From JAWKTV01 sp041398905 (GTDB lineage: Bacteria > Planctomycetota > Planctomycetia > Planctomycetales > Planctomycetaceae), in assembly GCA_041398905.1 (NCBI GenBank), contig JAWKTV010000012.1, forward strand, positions 143,128 through 207,127: a stretch of DNA of 64,000 nt. The letters run 5' to 3'. Below are positions 39,280 through 46,859 of this stretch, piece by piece (positions within the stretch are counted from its first letter, which is position 1; the number at the start of each line of letters is the position of its first letter). The notes under the pieces are model-generated. The model had not been told where the DNA came from, ran no database searches, and saw only the letters and a program-made list of their open reading frames with translations. Position numbers and translations under genes: made by a program.

Positions 39280-39552
39280 ATGCCCCAGGCCATCGCCAAT
39301 CCCGACGAACTCAGAGCCTTCGCCCAGAAGCTCAAGCAGTTCAACACGACGATCACCGATCAAGCCGGGATGCTCGCTTCGCAGTTGGAGGCGCTCGGCG
39401 CTTCCTGGCGGGATCAAGAAAACCTCAAGTTCTCGGAAGAGTTCCATGAACACCTGCGGCTGCTGGGGCAGTTCGTGGAAGCCAACAACCGGCACATCCC
39501 TTATCTGCTGCGCAAGGCCGACCGGCTGGACGAGTATCTCCAGCAGCGATGA
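39280..39552 (+). CDS. WXG100-like protein
   Basis: A 90-aa helical hairpin protein, the size of ESX/type VII secretion substrates. Helix 1 is DELRAFAQKLKQFNTTITDQ, the turn carries W43-R-D (GASWRDQENLKFSEEF) in the position of the WXG motif, and helix 2 is LGQFVEANNRHIPYLLRKAD. The Gly of WXG is replaced by Asp. No EccC/FtsK-type ATPase, LXG toxin or other secretion gene is near; neighbours are DUF58 and transaldolase. It could be a cytoplasmic scaffold rather than a secreted effector. Confidence 0.72.
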   Translation: MPQAIANPDELRAFAQKLKQFNTTITDQAGMLASQLEALGASWRDQENLKFSEEFHEHLRLLGQFVEANNRHIPYLLRKADRLDEYLQQR

Positions 39553-39628
39553 CTGAATGCTGAGACGAGACGCTGCGCCGCCACAAACAATGAGTGTACT
39601 GGCGTGGTCGCGGAACTGGGGATCGCCC

Positions 39629-39657
39629 CTGACAGCCGCGCAGTGATCGCCTAGACT
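39629..39657 (+). promoter_or_regulatory. Candidate promoter of the transaldolase gene
   Basis: CTGACA (39629-39634), exactly 17 bases, then TAGACT (39652-39657). The gene's ATG at 39705 is 48 bases further and has a GGGAGG Shine-Dalgarno. Confidence 0.5.
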
Positions 39658-39704
39658 GGCGGTTGATTCTCATCTCAGCTCATTTCTTTCGCGGGAGGCT
39701 CACC

Positions 39705-40763
39705 ATGTCGACAGGCCTGCAATCACTCATCGAGTCCGGCACCAAGCTGTGGCTCGACAGCATCGATCCCGATCTCGTGGTCGAGAACCGCAGCCTGGGT
39801 GCGACCGGTGCGACATCCAACCCGATCATCGTAGCCGACCTCGTCAAGACCGGCCGCTTCGATCGGGACATCGCCAATCTCATCGGGAGCGGCTACGACG
39901 ATGCGGGAGTCGCGTGGGAGCTGACGAATCAACTCGTGCGCCGGGCGCAGGATGTCTTCGCCCCCGTGTGGCAAGCAACGGGCGGCAACGACGGTTACGT
40001 GAGTTTCGAACTCGATCCGCTGCTGGAAGACCCGCGATGCACACTATCGGTATCGGAGAAAGCCTCCCGCTACATCGAGCTGGGCCGGCATTGGTCGCAG
40101 GGGCAGGCGAACCGCATGATCAAGGTGCCGGCTACCCCTGGCGGACTGGCGGCGTTGGAAGAGCTGTCGGCCTGCGGCGTGACGCTGAACGTGACATTGA
40201 TCTTCAGTGACCGCCAGTATCACGCGGCTCGCGATGCCATCTGGGCTGGTGCCCAGCGTCGCGAGTCACCGCAGTCGCTCAAGTCGGTGTACAGCATCTT
40301 CGTCAGCCGCATCGACGTTTACACAGAGCAACGCTGCCCGCGGTTGTCAGCCGCCGCACAGGGGCAGGTCGGCATCCTCAATGCCCAGCGAATCTGGCGC
40401 GAGAACGCGGCGTGGTGGACCGACAAGCATCTGCCACTGCAACAGGAGATCATCTTCGCCAGCACCGGCACCAAGAAGCCCAATGATCCGAAGGACAAGT
40501 ACGTCGCGGCACTCGCCGGGTCGGACATCCAGACCAACCCTCCCTCCACCAACCAGGCGGTGCACGAACTGGCCAACCGCTACGAACGCCGGGTCGACCA
40601 GTTTCCAGCGGCGGAGATTCAGCAGGAAATCGACCGCGAAGTCGACTTCCGGGTGATGGAAGAGACGCTCATGGAAGAAGGGCTGAAAAAGTTCGCCGAC
40701 CCGCAACACGCGCTGATCGACCTGATTGGCCGCAAGCGAATGGAGCTGGCGACCTCCGCGTAG
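39705..40763 (+). CDS. tal: Transaldolase
   Basis: A 352-aa class I aldolase of the pentose phosphate pathway, moving dihydroxyacetone units between sugar phosphates. ATG 39705 has a GGGAGG ribosome site. GTKLWLDSIDPDLV carries the catalytic Asp, GATSNPIIV the conserved Asn, and the Schiff-base lysine is in RMIKVPATPGGLAALEEL. FVSRIDVYTEQRC and ASTGTKKP also match the family. Length and order fit the actinobacterial/planctomycete long transaldolases. The frame is clean. Confidence 0.92.
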   Translation: MSTGLQSLIESGTKLWLDSIDPDLVVENRSLGATGATSNPIIVADLVKTGRFDRDIANLIGSGYDDAGVAWELTNQLVRRAQDVFAPVWQATGGNDGYVSFELDPLLEDPRCTLSVSEKASRYIELGRHWSQGQANRMIKVPATPGGLAALEELSACGVTLNVTLIFSDRQYHAARDAIWAGAQRRESPQSLKSVYSIFVSRIDVYTEQRCPRLSAAAQGQVGILNAQRIWRENAAWWTDKHLPLQQEIIFASTGTKKPNDPKDKYVAALAGSDIQTNPPSTNQAVHELANRYERRVDQFPAAEIQQEIDREVDFRVMEETLMEEGLKKFADPQHALIDLIGRKRMELATSA

Positions 40764-40879
40764 CCGAAACAAGGACATTCGGCGAGTATTCCGTCTTCGG
40801 TTCACCGCGCACCGCGAGGATCTGTCCTCCGAGCGTTGTCAGTTCAGTTCTCGCATTCCACCAGCAAGTCCAGCCTCCG

Positions 40880-41509
40880 ATGTGCGCCAAGCGCCTTGTC
40901 CTGCCCGACCCTCTGGCGGCGTTGACCGACGAGATCATCATGACGCACGTGGATCGTGGCAGTCGGGTGATCGACCTTGGCTGCGGCGACGGCCGACTAC
41001 TGCAAAAGCTGCGAGACGATCATGACTGCTCGATCATGGGGGTCGAGCTGAACTTCGAGATGTTCACCGCCGCGATCGGACGTGGCGTACCGGTGCAGCA
41101 GGCGGACCTCAACCGCGGCCTGAACGCGATCCCAGACGACACGTTCGACGTCGCGGTCGTCAGCCAGACGCTGCAGCAGGTCAACCGACCGCTGGAGGTG
41201 ATGCGGGAGATCATCCGTGTCGCCCGTCGCGCGCTGGTGGTGGTGCCGAACTTCGGCCACTGGCGCATTCGCCTGCAGGTGGCGATGTCCGGGCGTGCTC
41301 CCATGACGGCGTCGCTGCCCCACGAATGGTACGAGACCCCGAACGTCCACTTTTTGACGATGTTGGACTTCCGCGATTTGGCGAAACGTGCGAACTTCTC
41401 CATCCTGCGAGAGCTGCCGATCATCGGCACACGGGCCGTCAATCGCGCGTGGATGGCGAACCTGCGGGCACACAGCGCGCTGTTCGTGCTGGAGCGCAAG
41501 CCGGAGTAA
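40880..41509 (+). CDS. metW: MetW-like class I methyltransferase
   Basis: A 209-aa SAM-fold protein. The SAM loop is RVIDLGCGDGRLLQKL, then IMGVELNFEMFTAAIGRGVP, QADLNRGLNAIPDDTFDVAV, SQTLQQVNRPLEVMREIIRV and VVVPNFGHWRIR, all MetW hallmarks. The C-terminal HEWYETPNVHFLTMLDFRDL also fits. MetW normally works with homoserine acetyltransferase MetX and is usually next to it; here metX is absent from the window. The frame is clean. Confidence 0.87.
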   Translation: MCAKRLVLPDPLAALTDEIIMTHVDRGSRVIDLGCGDGRLLQKLRDDHDCSIMGVELNFEMFTAAIGRGVPVQQADLNRGLNAIPDDTFDVAVVSQTLQQVNRPLEVMREIIRVARRALVVVPNFGHWRIRLQVAMSGRAPMTASLPHEWYETPNVHFLTMLDFRDLAKRANFSILRELPIIGTRAVNRAWMANLRAHSALFVLERKPE

Positions 41510-41622
41510 GCATTCGTTCCCCGCAGCAAGGCGGGCGACCGCATCGTCCGCCCGGCGACGCGGTCGATCGCCGGGCAATCCTTCGTCTCCTTCCTGCGTC
41601 CCCTTTCCCCCTACGCTCCCGC

Positions 41623-42327
41623 ATGAACTACGGCGACTGGACAGCCCTGCTTGAACAGCTTTCGTCGCTGTCGACGACCGTCATCGTCGTCGCCTTTGCC
41701 ATCCACGTGTGCGGGCTGTTCATCCTGTGGATCTGGGCCAAGCGCGACCTGCGTCAGATCGCCTCCTTCCTGTTCGACTTCACGCGCGGTCTGAAGCATC
41801 AACGCGTGCTCGACTCGACGTCGCATCTGGGCGACCAGATCGACGCCTTCCTCGCGGACGTCAACGATGTGCTCGATGATCCGACTCGCAAGGAGGACAG
41901 TCGCAACCTGCTGAGCCGGATGCGCGTCCTCGACGAAAAACGGCGGTACCTCGACTCCATGTTCTTCGAGACGAGCTACAACCTGGCCCGCACCATGATC
42001 GAGGCGTACCCCCTCGCCGGGGTGCTGGGGACGATCCTCGCGATCGGCTCCGCCCTGCAGCACTCGGCGGGTTCGACCGAAGACGGCGGCGTCAACGCCA
42101 TCGTCGGACGCTTCGGTGACGCCATCTGGTCGACCTTCGCCGGACTGGCGGCCGCCATCCTCCTGATGTTCCTCAACAGCCTGCTGGAGCCTGGCTTCCA
42201 GAGACTGTCCGAGAACCGTCGCCATGTCCGAGAGACGGTGGCCCGCGCGAAGCGCGAACTCGCCCTTGCCGCCAGCGATGACGACGATGCGCCCTCGCGA
42301 GCGGCCCCACGGGCGACAGCCGTCTGA
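41623..42327 (+). CDS. MotA/TolQ/ExbB-type proton channel subunit
   Basis: A 234-aa inner membrane protein. TM1 is at about residues 15-38 (SSLSTTVIVVAFAIHVCGLF), followed by a roughly 85-residue cytoplasmic helical segment. TM2 is at about 129-146 with AYPLAGVLGTILAIGSALQ (the ExbB-like proline/glycine channel helix), and TM3 at about 166-188 (GDAIWSTFAGLAAAILLMFL). The C-terminal tail is charged and basic. It should form the pentameric proton-conducting core of a stator. The partner gene begins 131 bases downstream. No TonB, Tol or flagellar gene is nearby. Confidence 0.85.
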   Translation: MNYGDWTALLEQLSSLSTTVIVVAFAIHVCGLFILWIWAKRDLRQIASFLFDFTRGLKHQRVLDSTSHLGDQIDAFLADVNDVLDDPTRKEDSRNLLSRMRVLDEKRRYLDSMFFETSYNLARTMIEAYPLAGVLGTILAIGSALQHSAGSTEDGGVNAIVGRFGDAIWSTFAGLAAAILLMFLNSLLEPGFQRLSENRRHVRETVARAKRELALAASDDDDAPSRAAPRATAV

Positions 42328-42346
42328 CAACCCGCAGTCGATAGCA

Positions 42347-42364
42347 CCCCGCGTGAACGCGGGG
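42347..42364. repeat. Intergenic hairpin between the stator genes
   Basis: CCCCGCG (42347-42353), loop TGAA, CGCGGGG (42358-42364). It lacks a U tract. Its place between two co-oriented genes suggests an RNA stability or expression-ratio element rather than a terminator. Confidence 0.5.
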
Positions 42365-42458
42365 AACGTTCCATCAACAGACTCACCAGCACTCCCGTCG
42401 CCCAACACAGCCTCGTCTCCTGCGGGCCAACACTGGCCAGCACCTCCGGTACCGCCGC

Positions 42459-43325
42459 ATGTCGTTCTCCAGCCGCAAACTCACGATGCAGCTCACGCCG
42501 CTGCTCGACTTGCTGCTGATCGTGATCTTCGCGCAGTTCATGGATGTGCGGAACCGCGAGCGAACGGTGCGTCCGGAAACGGAGCGGGCCATCGAGGAGC
42601 TGCAATCGACCCGGCAACAGGTCGCGGTGCTCGCCGCACAGGTCGACACTTTGCATCAGCAACTGACCGATGCCGAACGGGCCACCACGCTCGCACAGGC
42701 AACGATCGACGAGTCGCAGGCGCGGCGACGCGAGGAGCGGGCGGAACTCGATCGCTCGCTGGAACGCCAGCGGCTGCTGGCGCGGTTGACCTCGGAACTG
42801 TTCAACATCCCCGAATCGATGCTCGAATCCGTGCTCCAGTCGACCTGGACGCCGCAACCGGGCACTGACCCGCCCAGCATGGAGCAACTGGAGGCGGAGT
42901 TCCGCCGGCTCTCGGCCGCTCGGCCGGAGTCGATGGTGCGGCACCTGCTGACCTTCGAGGAGATTCGCAAGCGTTGCGATATTTGGGAACTGCACTACGT
43001 CGCCGCCAATCGCGAGCTGGTGGTACGCGTCCGAAATGAAGCCTACGCGCTGCTGGTGCCCCTGCAGGGCAACGCGACGGGAGGCGATGTCGACCAACTC
43101 CGCCTCGAACGTGAGCTGCATTCCCTGCTGACGTCGTTGCCTCAAGCCAAAGGGCTGGTGATCGCGCTGCTCACGTATGACGACGATGCGACGTATCTCG
43201 CGGTTGAGCCGATCGAGGCGGGGATCGCCAACGTGCTGCGTCGCCTGCGACTGGAGAACGCGGGACGCACGCAGATCGAGTTCGCGAACCTCGGGATCAT
43301 CCTGCCCGGCGAGATCGCTCCCTGA
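42459..43325 (+). CDS. ExbD/MotB-like stator partner with coiled coil
   Basis: A 288-aa protein. The N-terminal helix MQLTPLLDLLLIVIFAQFMD contains the membrane-buried Asp (residue 17) at the position of the proton-carrying Asp of ExbD/MotB. A long coiled coil follows (ERAIEELQSTRQQVAVLAAQ onward to about residue 120), then a C-terminal domain of about 150 residues (FEEIRKRCDIWELHYVAANR; QAKGLVIALLTYDDDATYLA) that I do not recognise. It is not clearly an OmpA-type peptidoglycan-binding domain. Together with the preceding channel subunit it forms a proton-driven stator whose load is unknown. Confidence 0.8.
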   Translation: MSFSSRKLTMQLTPLLDLLLIVIFAQFMDVRNRERTVRPETERAIEELQSTRQQVAVLAAQVDTLHQQLTDAERATTLAQATIDESQARRREERAELDRSLERQRLLARLTSELFNIPESMLESVLQSTWTPQPGTDPPSMEQLEAEFRRLSAARPESMVRHLLTFEEIRKRCDIWELHYVAANRELVVRVRNEAYALLVPLQGNATGGDVDQLRLERELHSLLTSLPQAKGLVIALLTYDDDATYLAVEPIEAGIANVLRRLRLENAGRTQIEFANLGIILPGEIAP

Positions 43326-43507
43326 CCGGAACGCGAACTCCTGCCGTACCCGGGGGGATGCTGGACCTGTCCGGCCGCGATTGAGCCGGATCGCCTGTCG
43401 TACTTCAAGGCCGATTCGGCCCTCGCCCGTGCTGCGAACTTCGGGTCCGTTCAACTATGCTGCCGGCACATCAACATCCCTTTCTGTGTCCCTGGCCGGA
43501 GCCATCT

Positions 43508-44587
43508 ATGCTGTTCACTTTGTGCCGCTTTCGTCTCTCTGTAACGCTCGTGGCGTCTTATTGCCTGCTGGGCGCGACCGTCAATATGGCGGCGGACCCG
43601 GTACCCGACTGGGATGGCAGGCCCGGCGATCAGACCAAGCCGGTGCAGGTCTACATCATGTTGGGGCAGTCGAACATGCTTGGCTTTGGAGCCGTCGGTC
43701 CAGCCGACAAGCCGGGGACGCTCGAGCAGCTTGTTCGTGAAAAGGGAATGTATCCGCAGACCGTCAACGATGCCGGCGAGTGGATTGCCCGCGAGGATGT
43801 GCGTTACGTGCATGTGATGCACCGCAACGGAAACATGGGAGTGGTGCGGAACGAATGGCTGACTCCCAACAAGAGCTTCGGACCCGAGCTGGGATTCGGG
43901 CATGTCGTGGGTAATGCGCATGAAGCGCCGGTGCTGTTGCTTAAGGCCTGCATTGGCAATCGCAGCCTGGGCTGGGATCTGCTGCCGCCCGGTAGCGAGT
44001 CGTTCGAGTTTGAGGGGAAGGTCTACGCGGGTTACAAGCAGTCGCCGCTCTCGTGGGAGGTCGGGACCGAGCCGCAGCCGATCGAGTGGTACGCTGGCAA
44101 GCAGTACGACGACGATGTCGCCAACGCGAAGACCGTGCTGGCGAATCTGGCGGACTACTACCCCGGCTACAACGGACAAGGCTATGAAGTCGCGGGGTTC
44201 GTGTGGTGGCAGGGACACAAGGATCAGAACCCCGCGCATGCCGGCCGGTATGAGCAGAATCTGGTGCGGCTCATCAAGCAGTTGCGGGCCGAGTTCGATG
44301 CTCCTGAAGCGAAGTTCGTGCTGGCGACGATCGCGTTTGACGGGGACAAAATCTCCGGCCCCGGGCTGACCATCGTCGAGGCGCAGCTTGCCGTTGACGG
44401 CGACAGCGGTCGACATCCGGAGTTCAAGGGCAACGTCGCCGCGATTGACGCCCGCCCGTTCTGGCGGACGTCGGACGTGTCGCCCAACGCAAAGCAGGGT
44501 TACCACTACTTCCACAACGCCGAGACGTACATGGAAGTGGGGGACTCGCTCGGACGGGCAAGGGCGGAACTCGAGCGCGGCCAGTAA
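43508..44587 (+). CDS. Secreted SASA-domain carbohydrate esterase (sialate O-acetylesterase-like)
   Basis: A 359-aa secreted enzyme from ATG 43508 with a signal peptide (FRLSVTLVASYCLLGATV). The SASA/CE6-type SGNH hydrolase domain starts with VQVYIMLGQSNMLGFG (block I, Ser nucleophile), has the LKACIGNRSLGWDLLPPG block, FVWWQGHKDQ (Gln/His region), and ends with GYHYFHNAETYMEVGDSLGR (catalytic His). It removes acetyl groups from sugars or polysaccharides, consistent with planctomycete polysaccharide use. It ends 13 bases before the convergent map gene. The frame is clean. Confidence 0.85.
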   Translation: MLFTLCRFRLSVTLVASYCLLGATVNMAADPVPDWDGRPGDQTKPVQVYIMLGQSNMLGFGAVGPADKPGTLEQLVREKGMYPQTVNDAGEWIAREDVRYVHVMHRNGNMGVVRNEWLTPNKSFGPELGFGHVVGNAHEAPVLLLKACIGNRSLGWDLLPPGSESFEFEGKVYAGYKQSPLSWEVGTEPQPIEWYAGKQYDDDVANAKTVLANLADYYPGYNGQGYEVAGFVWWQGHKDQNPAHAGRYEQNLVRLIKQLRAEFDAPEAKFVLATIAFDGDKISGPGLTIVEAQLAVDGDSGRHPEFKGNVAAIDARPFWRTSDVSPNAKQGYHYFHNAETYMEVGDSLGRARAELERGQ

Positions 44588-44600
44588 GCGGCGGCGGTAT

Positions 44601-45389
44601 TCAGTCGATGTCGAGCGGTTCGCCGACACCAGCGGTCAGCAGCACCGGGCCATCTTTGGTCAGGGCCACCGTGTGCTCGAAGTGGACACTCGGACGGCGG
44701 TCCCTCGTGACCGCCGTCCAATGGTCCGGCAGAATATCGAGTTCGTGTGTGCCTGCGTTGACCATCGGCTCGATCGCCAGCACCAGGCCGGGCCGGAGGT
44801 GGAAGTCGTCGTCCGCGACGTCGTCGGACGTGTAGTTGGGGACCTGCGGTGCTTCGTGCATCTCCTTCCCGATGCCGTGCCCCACGAACTGCTCGACCAG
44901 CGAACAGTTCCAGCGACGGGCCTCGGCCATCATCTGGCGAGCGACGTCCGACCACTGGGCCTCTTTCCCGAATCCCCGAATCGCTGTGGCCAGCACGGCT
45001 CGGCCGCAGTCCATCACCCGCTGCTTCTCGGCATCGATTTCGCCAACGGCATAGGTCCATGCGGAGTCGCCGCACCACCCATCGAGCCGACAGCCGGTGT
45101 CGACGCTGACGATGTCGCCCGACTGGATCACCCGGTCACCCGGGATGCCGTGTACGATCTCCTCGTTGATGCTGATGCACGTCGCGGCGGGGAACGGCAC
45201 CTTGCCCGGAAAGTTCTTGAAGAGCGGCGTGGCGTTGTGCTCTTCGAACAGCCGGTCGATGGCGGCGTCGATCTCGATCGTGCGGACGCCGGGCTGACAC
45301 ATCTCACGGGCGATGGCATGCGCACGGGCGACCAGCCGGCCCGCTTCGGCCATCTTGGCGATCTCTCGTCGACTCTTAAGCTCTTGCAT
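44601..45389 (-). CDS. map: Methionine aminopeptidase, type I
   Basis: Removes the initiator methionine from nascent proteins. ATG 45389 starts MQELKSRREIAKMAEAGRLV; an in-frame ATG further upstream would add 27 unlikely residues. Metal ligands are all visible: Asp in VSVDTGCRLDGW and CGDSAWTYAVG, His in QFVGHGIGKEMHEAPQVPNY, and Glu in AIEPMVN and VHFEHTVAL. INEEIVHGIPGDR is also typical. At 262 aa it is a short type I enzyme without a zinc-finger extension. The frame is clean. Confidence 0.93.
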   Translation of the reverse strand: MQELKSRREIAKMAEAGRLVARAHAIAREMCQPGVRTIEIDAAIDRLFEEHNATPLFKNFPGKVPFPAATCISINEEIVHGIPGDRVIQSGDIVSVDTGCRLDGWCGDSAWTYAVGEIDAEKQRVMDCGRAVLATAIRGFGKEAQWSDVARQMMAEARRWNCSLVEQFVGHGIGKEMHEAPQVPNYTSDDVADDDFHLRPGLVLAIEPMVNAGTHELDILPDHWTAVTRDRRPSVHFEHTVALTKDGPVLLTAGVGEPLDID

Positions 45390-45547
45390 GGGGCACAGGG
45401 GTATCGGCTGAGGAGACGATTCGCAAGTCGCGACGTGATGGAATCCCCGAATTCGCGACATCCAGCTCACCCACCGTCACAAATGCCATCGACGGCAAGC
45501 CGCTCGAGGGAACGGCGCGGGACGCCAGGTGACCGTTTGAGACCCGG

Positions 45548-46534
45548 CTACTCGTAAATCGGGCAGTACGTGTTGAAGGCGCGCTCGCAGAACACGCCAG
45601 GGTCATTGTAACGGCGGTCCTGGTTCAAGCCGGCGATCGAACGCATCTCGGCGTCGCTCAACGAGAAGTCACTGATGGCGATGTTCTCCCGCACGCGGTC
45701 GTTGCTGGTCGTCTTCGGAACGACGGCGGTACCCCGCTGCACACCCCACCGCAGCAGCACCTGCGCGGGCGTTCGCTGATGCGCAGCCGCGATGTCACGA
45801 ATCAATGGGTGTTCCAACAACGAGTCGCTCCGCTCCGCCATGCCGAGTTCGTAGTACGAGGCCGCCCCGAAGGGAGAGAACGCGGTGTACGCGATGCCGG
45901 CCTGCTGACAGAATCGCAGCAGCTTCTCCTGCGTGAGATACGGGTGCGACTCGACCTGCAGCACGGCCGGCGGCACATCGCAGGAGTTCATCAAGTCCCG
46001 CAGCAGCGCCGTCCCGAAGTTGCACACGCCGATGTTCTTCACCAGCCCCTGCTGCCGAAGTCGTTCCATCGCACCCCACGTCTCCGCCAGCGGCACTCGA
46101 TCCAGCTCCATACCCGGCTCAGCCGCCCCGGGATCGAAGTACCAGCCGGGCGGATAACGGACCTCGATCGGCACAAACCTCTGAGCGATCGGAAAGTGCA
46201 TCAGGTACAGGTCGAGGTGTTCGAGTCCGAGATCGCTGAGCGACTTTCGGCACGCAAGTTCGACATGCTCTGGCCGATGAAACGTGTTCCAGAGCTTCGA
46301 GGTGATCCACAGGTCGTCGCGGCTGCAGGCACCGCTCGCCAGCACGCTCCGCAGCCCGTCTCCAACAGCCTCTTCGTTCCCGTAGTCGCAGGCGCAGTCG
46401 AAGTGCCGATACCCGGCGTCGACCGCATCAACGATCAAGGTCGGACAACGCTCGACCGGCACCTTCCACAGCCCCAGACCGCTGGCGGGGAGCTGATCAC
46501 CTGTCGACAATGCGAGTGAAAGTGGGTGCGACAT
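45548..46534 (-). CDS. Aldo/keto reductase
   Basis: A 328-aa NADPH-dependent reductase, TIM barrel, close to the xylose/aldose reductase branch. The catalytic tetrad is visible: Asp and Tyr in YRHFDCACDYGNE, Lys in LWITSKLWNTFH and His in LDLYLMHFPIAQR. GVCNFGTALLRDL and VVPKTTSNDRVREN (cofactor binding) follow. The C-terminus CERAFNTYCPIYE is typical of the xylose-reductase-like group. ATG 46534 fits best. Substrate cannot be told from sequence. The frame is clean. Confidence 0.9.
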   Translation of the reverse strand: MSHPLSLALSTGDQLPASGLGLWKVPVERCPTLIVDAVDAGYRHFDCACDYGNEEAVGDGLRSVLASGACSRDDLWITSKLWNTFHRPEHVELACRKSLSDLGLEHLDLYLMHFPIAQRFVPIEVRYPPGWYFDPGAAEPGMELDRVPLAETWGAMERLRQQGLVKNIGVCNFGTALLRDLMNSCDVPPAVLQVESHPYLTQEKLLRFCQQAGIAYTAFSPFGAASYYELGMAERSDSLLEHPLIRDIAAAHQRTPAQVLLRWGVQRGTAVVPKTTSNDRVRENIAISDFSLSDAEMRSIAGLNQDRRYNDPGVFCERAFNTYCPIYE

Positions 46535-46859
46535 GTTGGTTTTTGAAAGAAACAATGCCTCGATTCGCGACCGCCGCAGCTTACAAAGATCACCGTGCCA
46601 ACGCGCGGCCTCCAGTCGCTCCAGTCACCGATGTTCCCTTTCCACCAGGCAGTCGGCGTGGTGGTCCGCGTGAAGACGTTAGCGGTCTCCGCGAGGCATA
46701 ACCCCTACAAGTCGATCAAGCGAACTCGCCGCCACCGTGCCTTCGCGGTGATCACCCGGCCTTGCGCTCGTCCGACGACCTATGTTTCCGAAAGGCCACT
46801 TCCCCCGCCATCGACACGCACCGCCGCACGTTCATCATCACTCAGGCCACGCAGCCGCC
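46535..46859. other. Divergent intergenic region, nothing recognised
   Basis: About 325 bases between the aldo/keto reductase and the following rightward gene. The frame of the latter is open back to 46782 (ATG), so part may be coding. No RNA gene or repeat was seen. Confidence 0.5.

Noticed and set aside
41623..43325. Zorya defence system
   Set aside because: Although ZorA/ZorB are stator-like, no ZorC/D/E helicase or nuclease follows and the second protein lacks a clear OmpA domain.
41976..43454. 492-codon minus-strand frame
   Set aside because: Shadow of the ExbB/ExbD-like genes; Arg/Gln-rich without recognisable domains.
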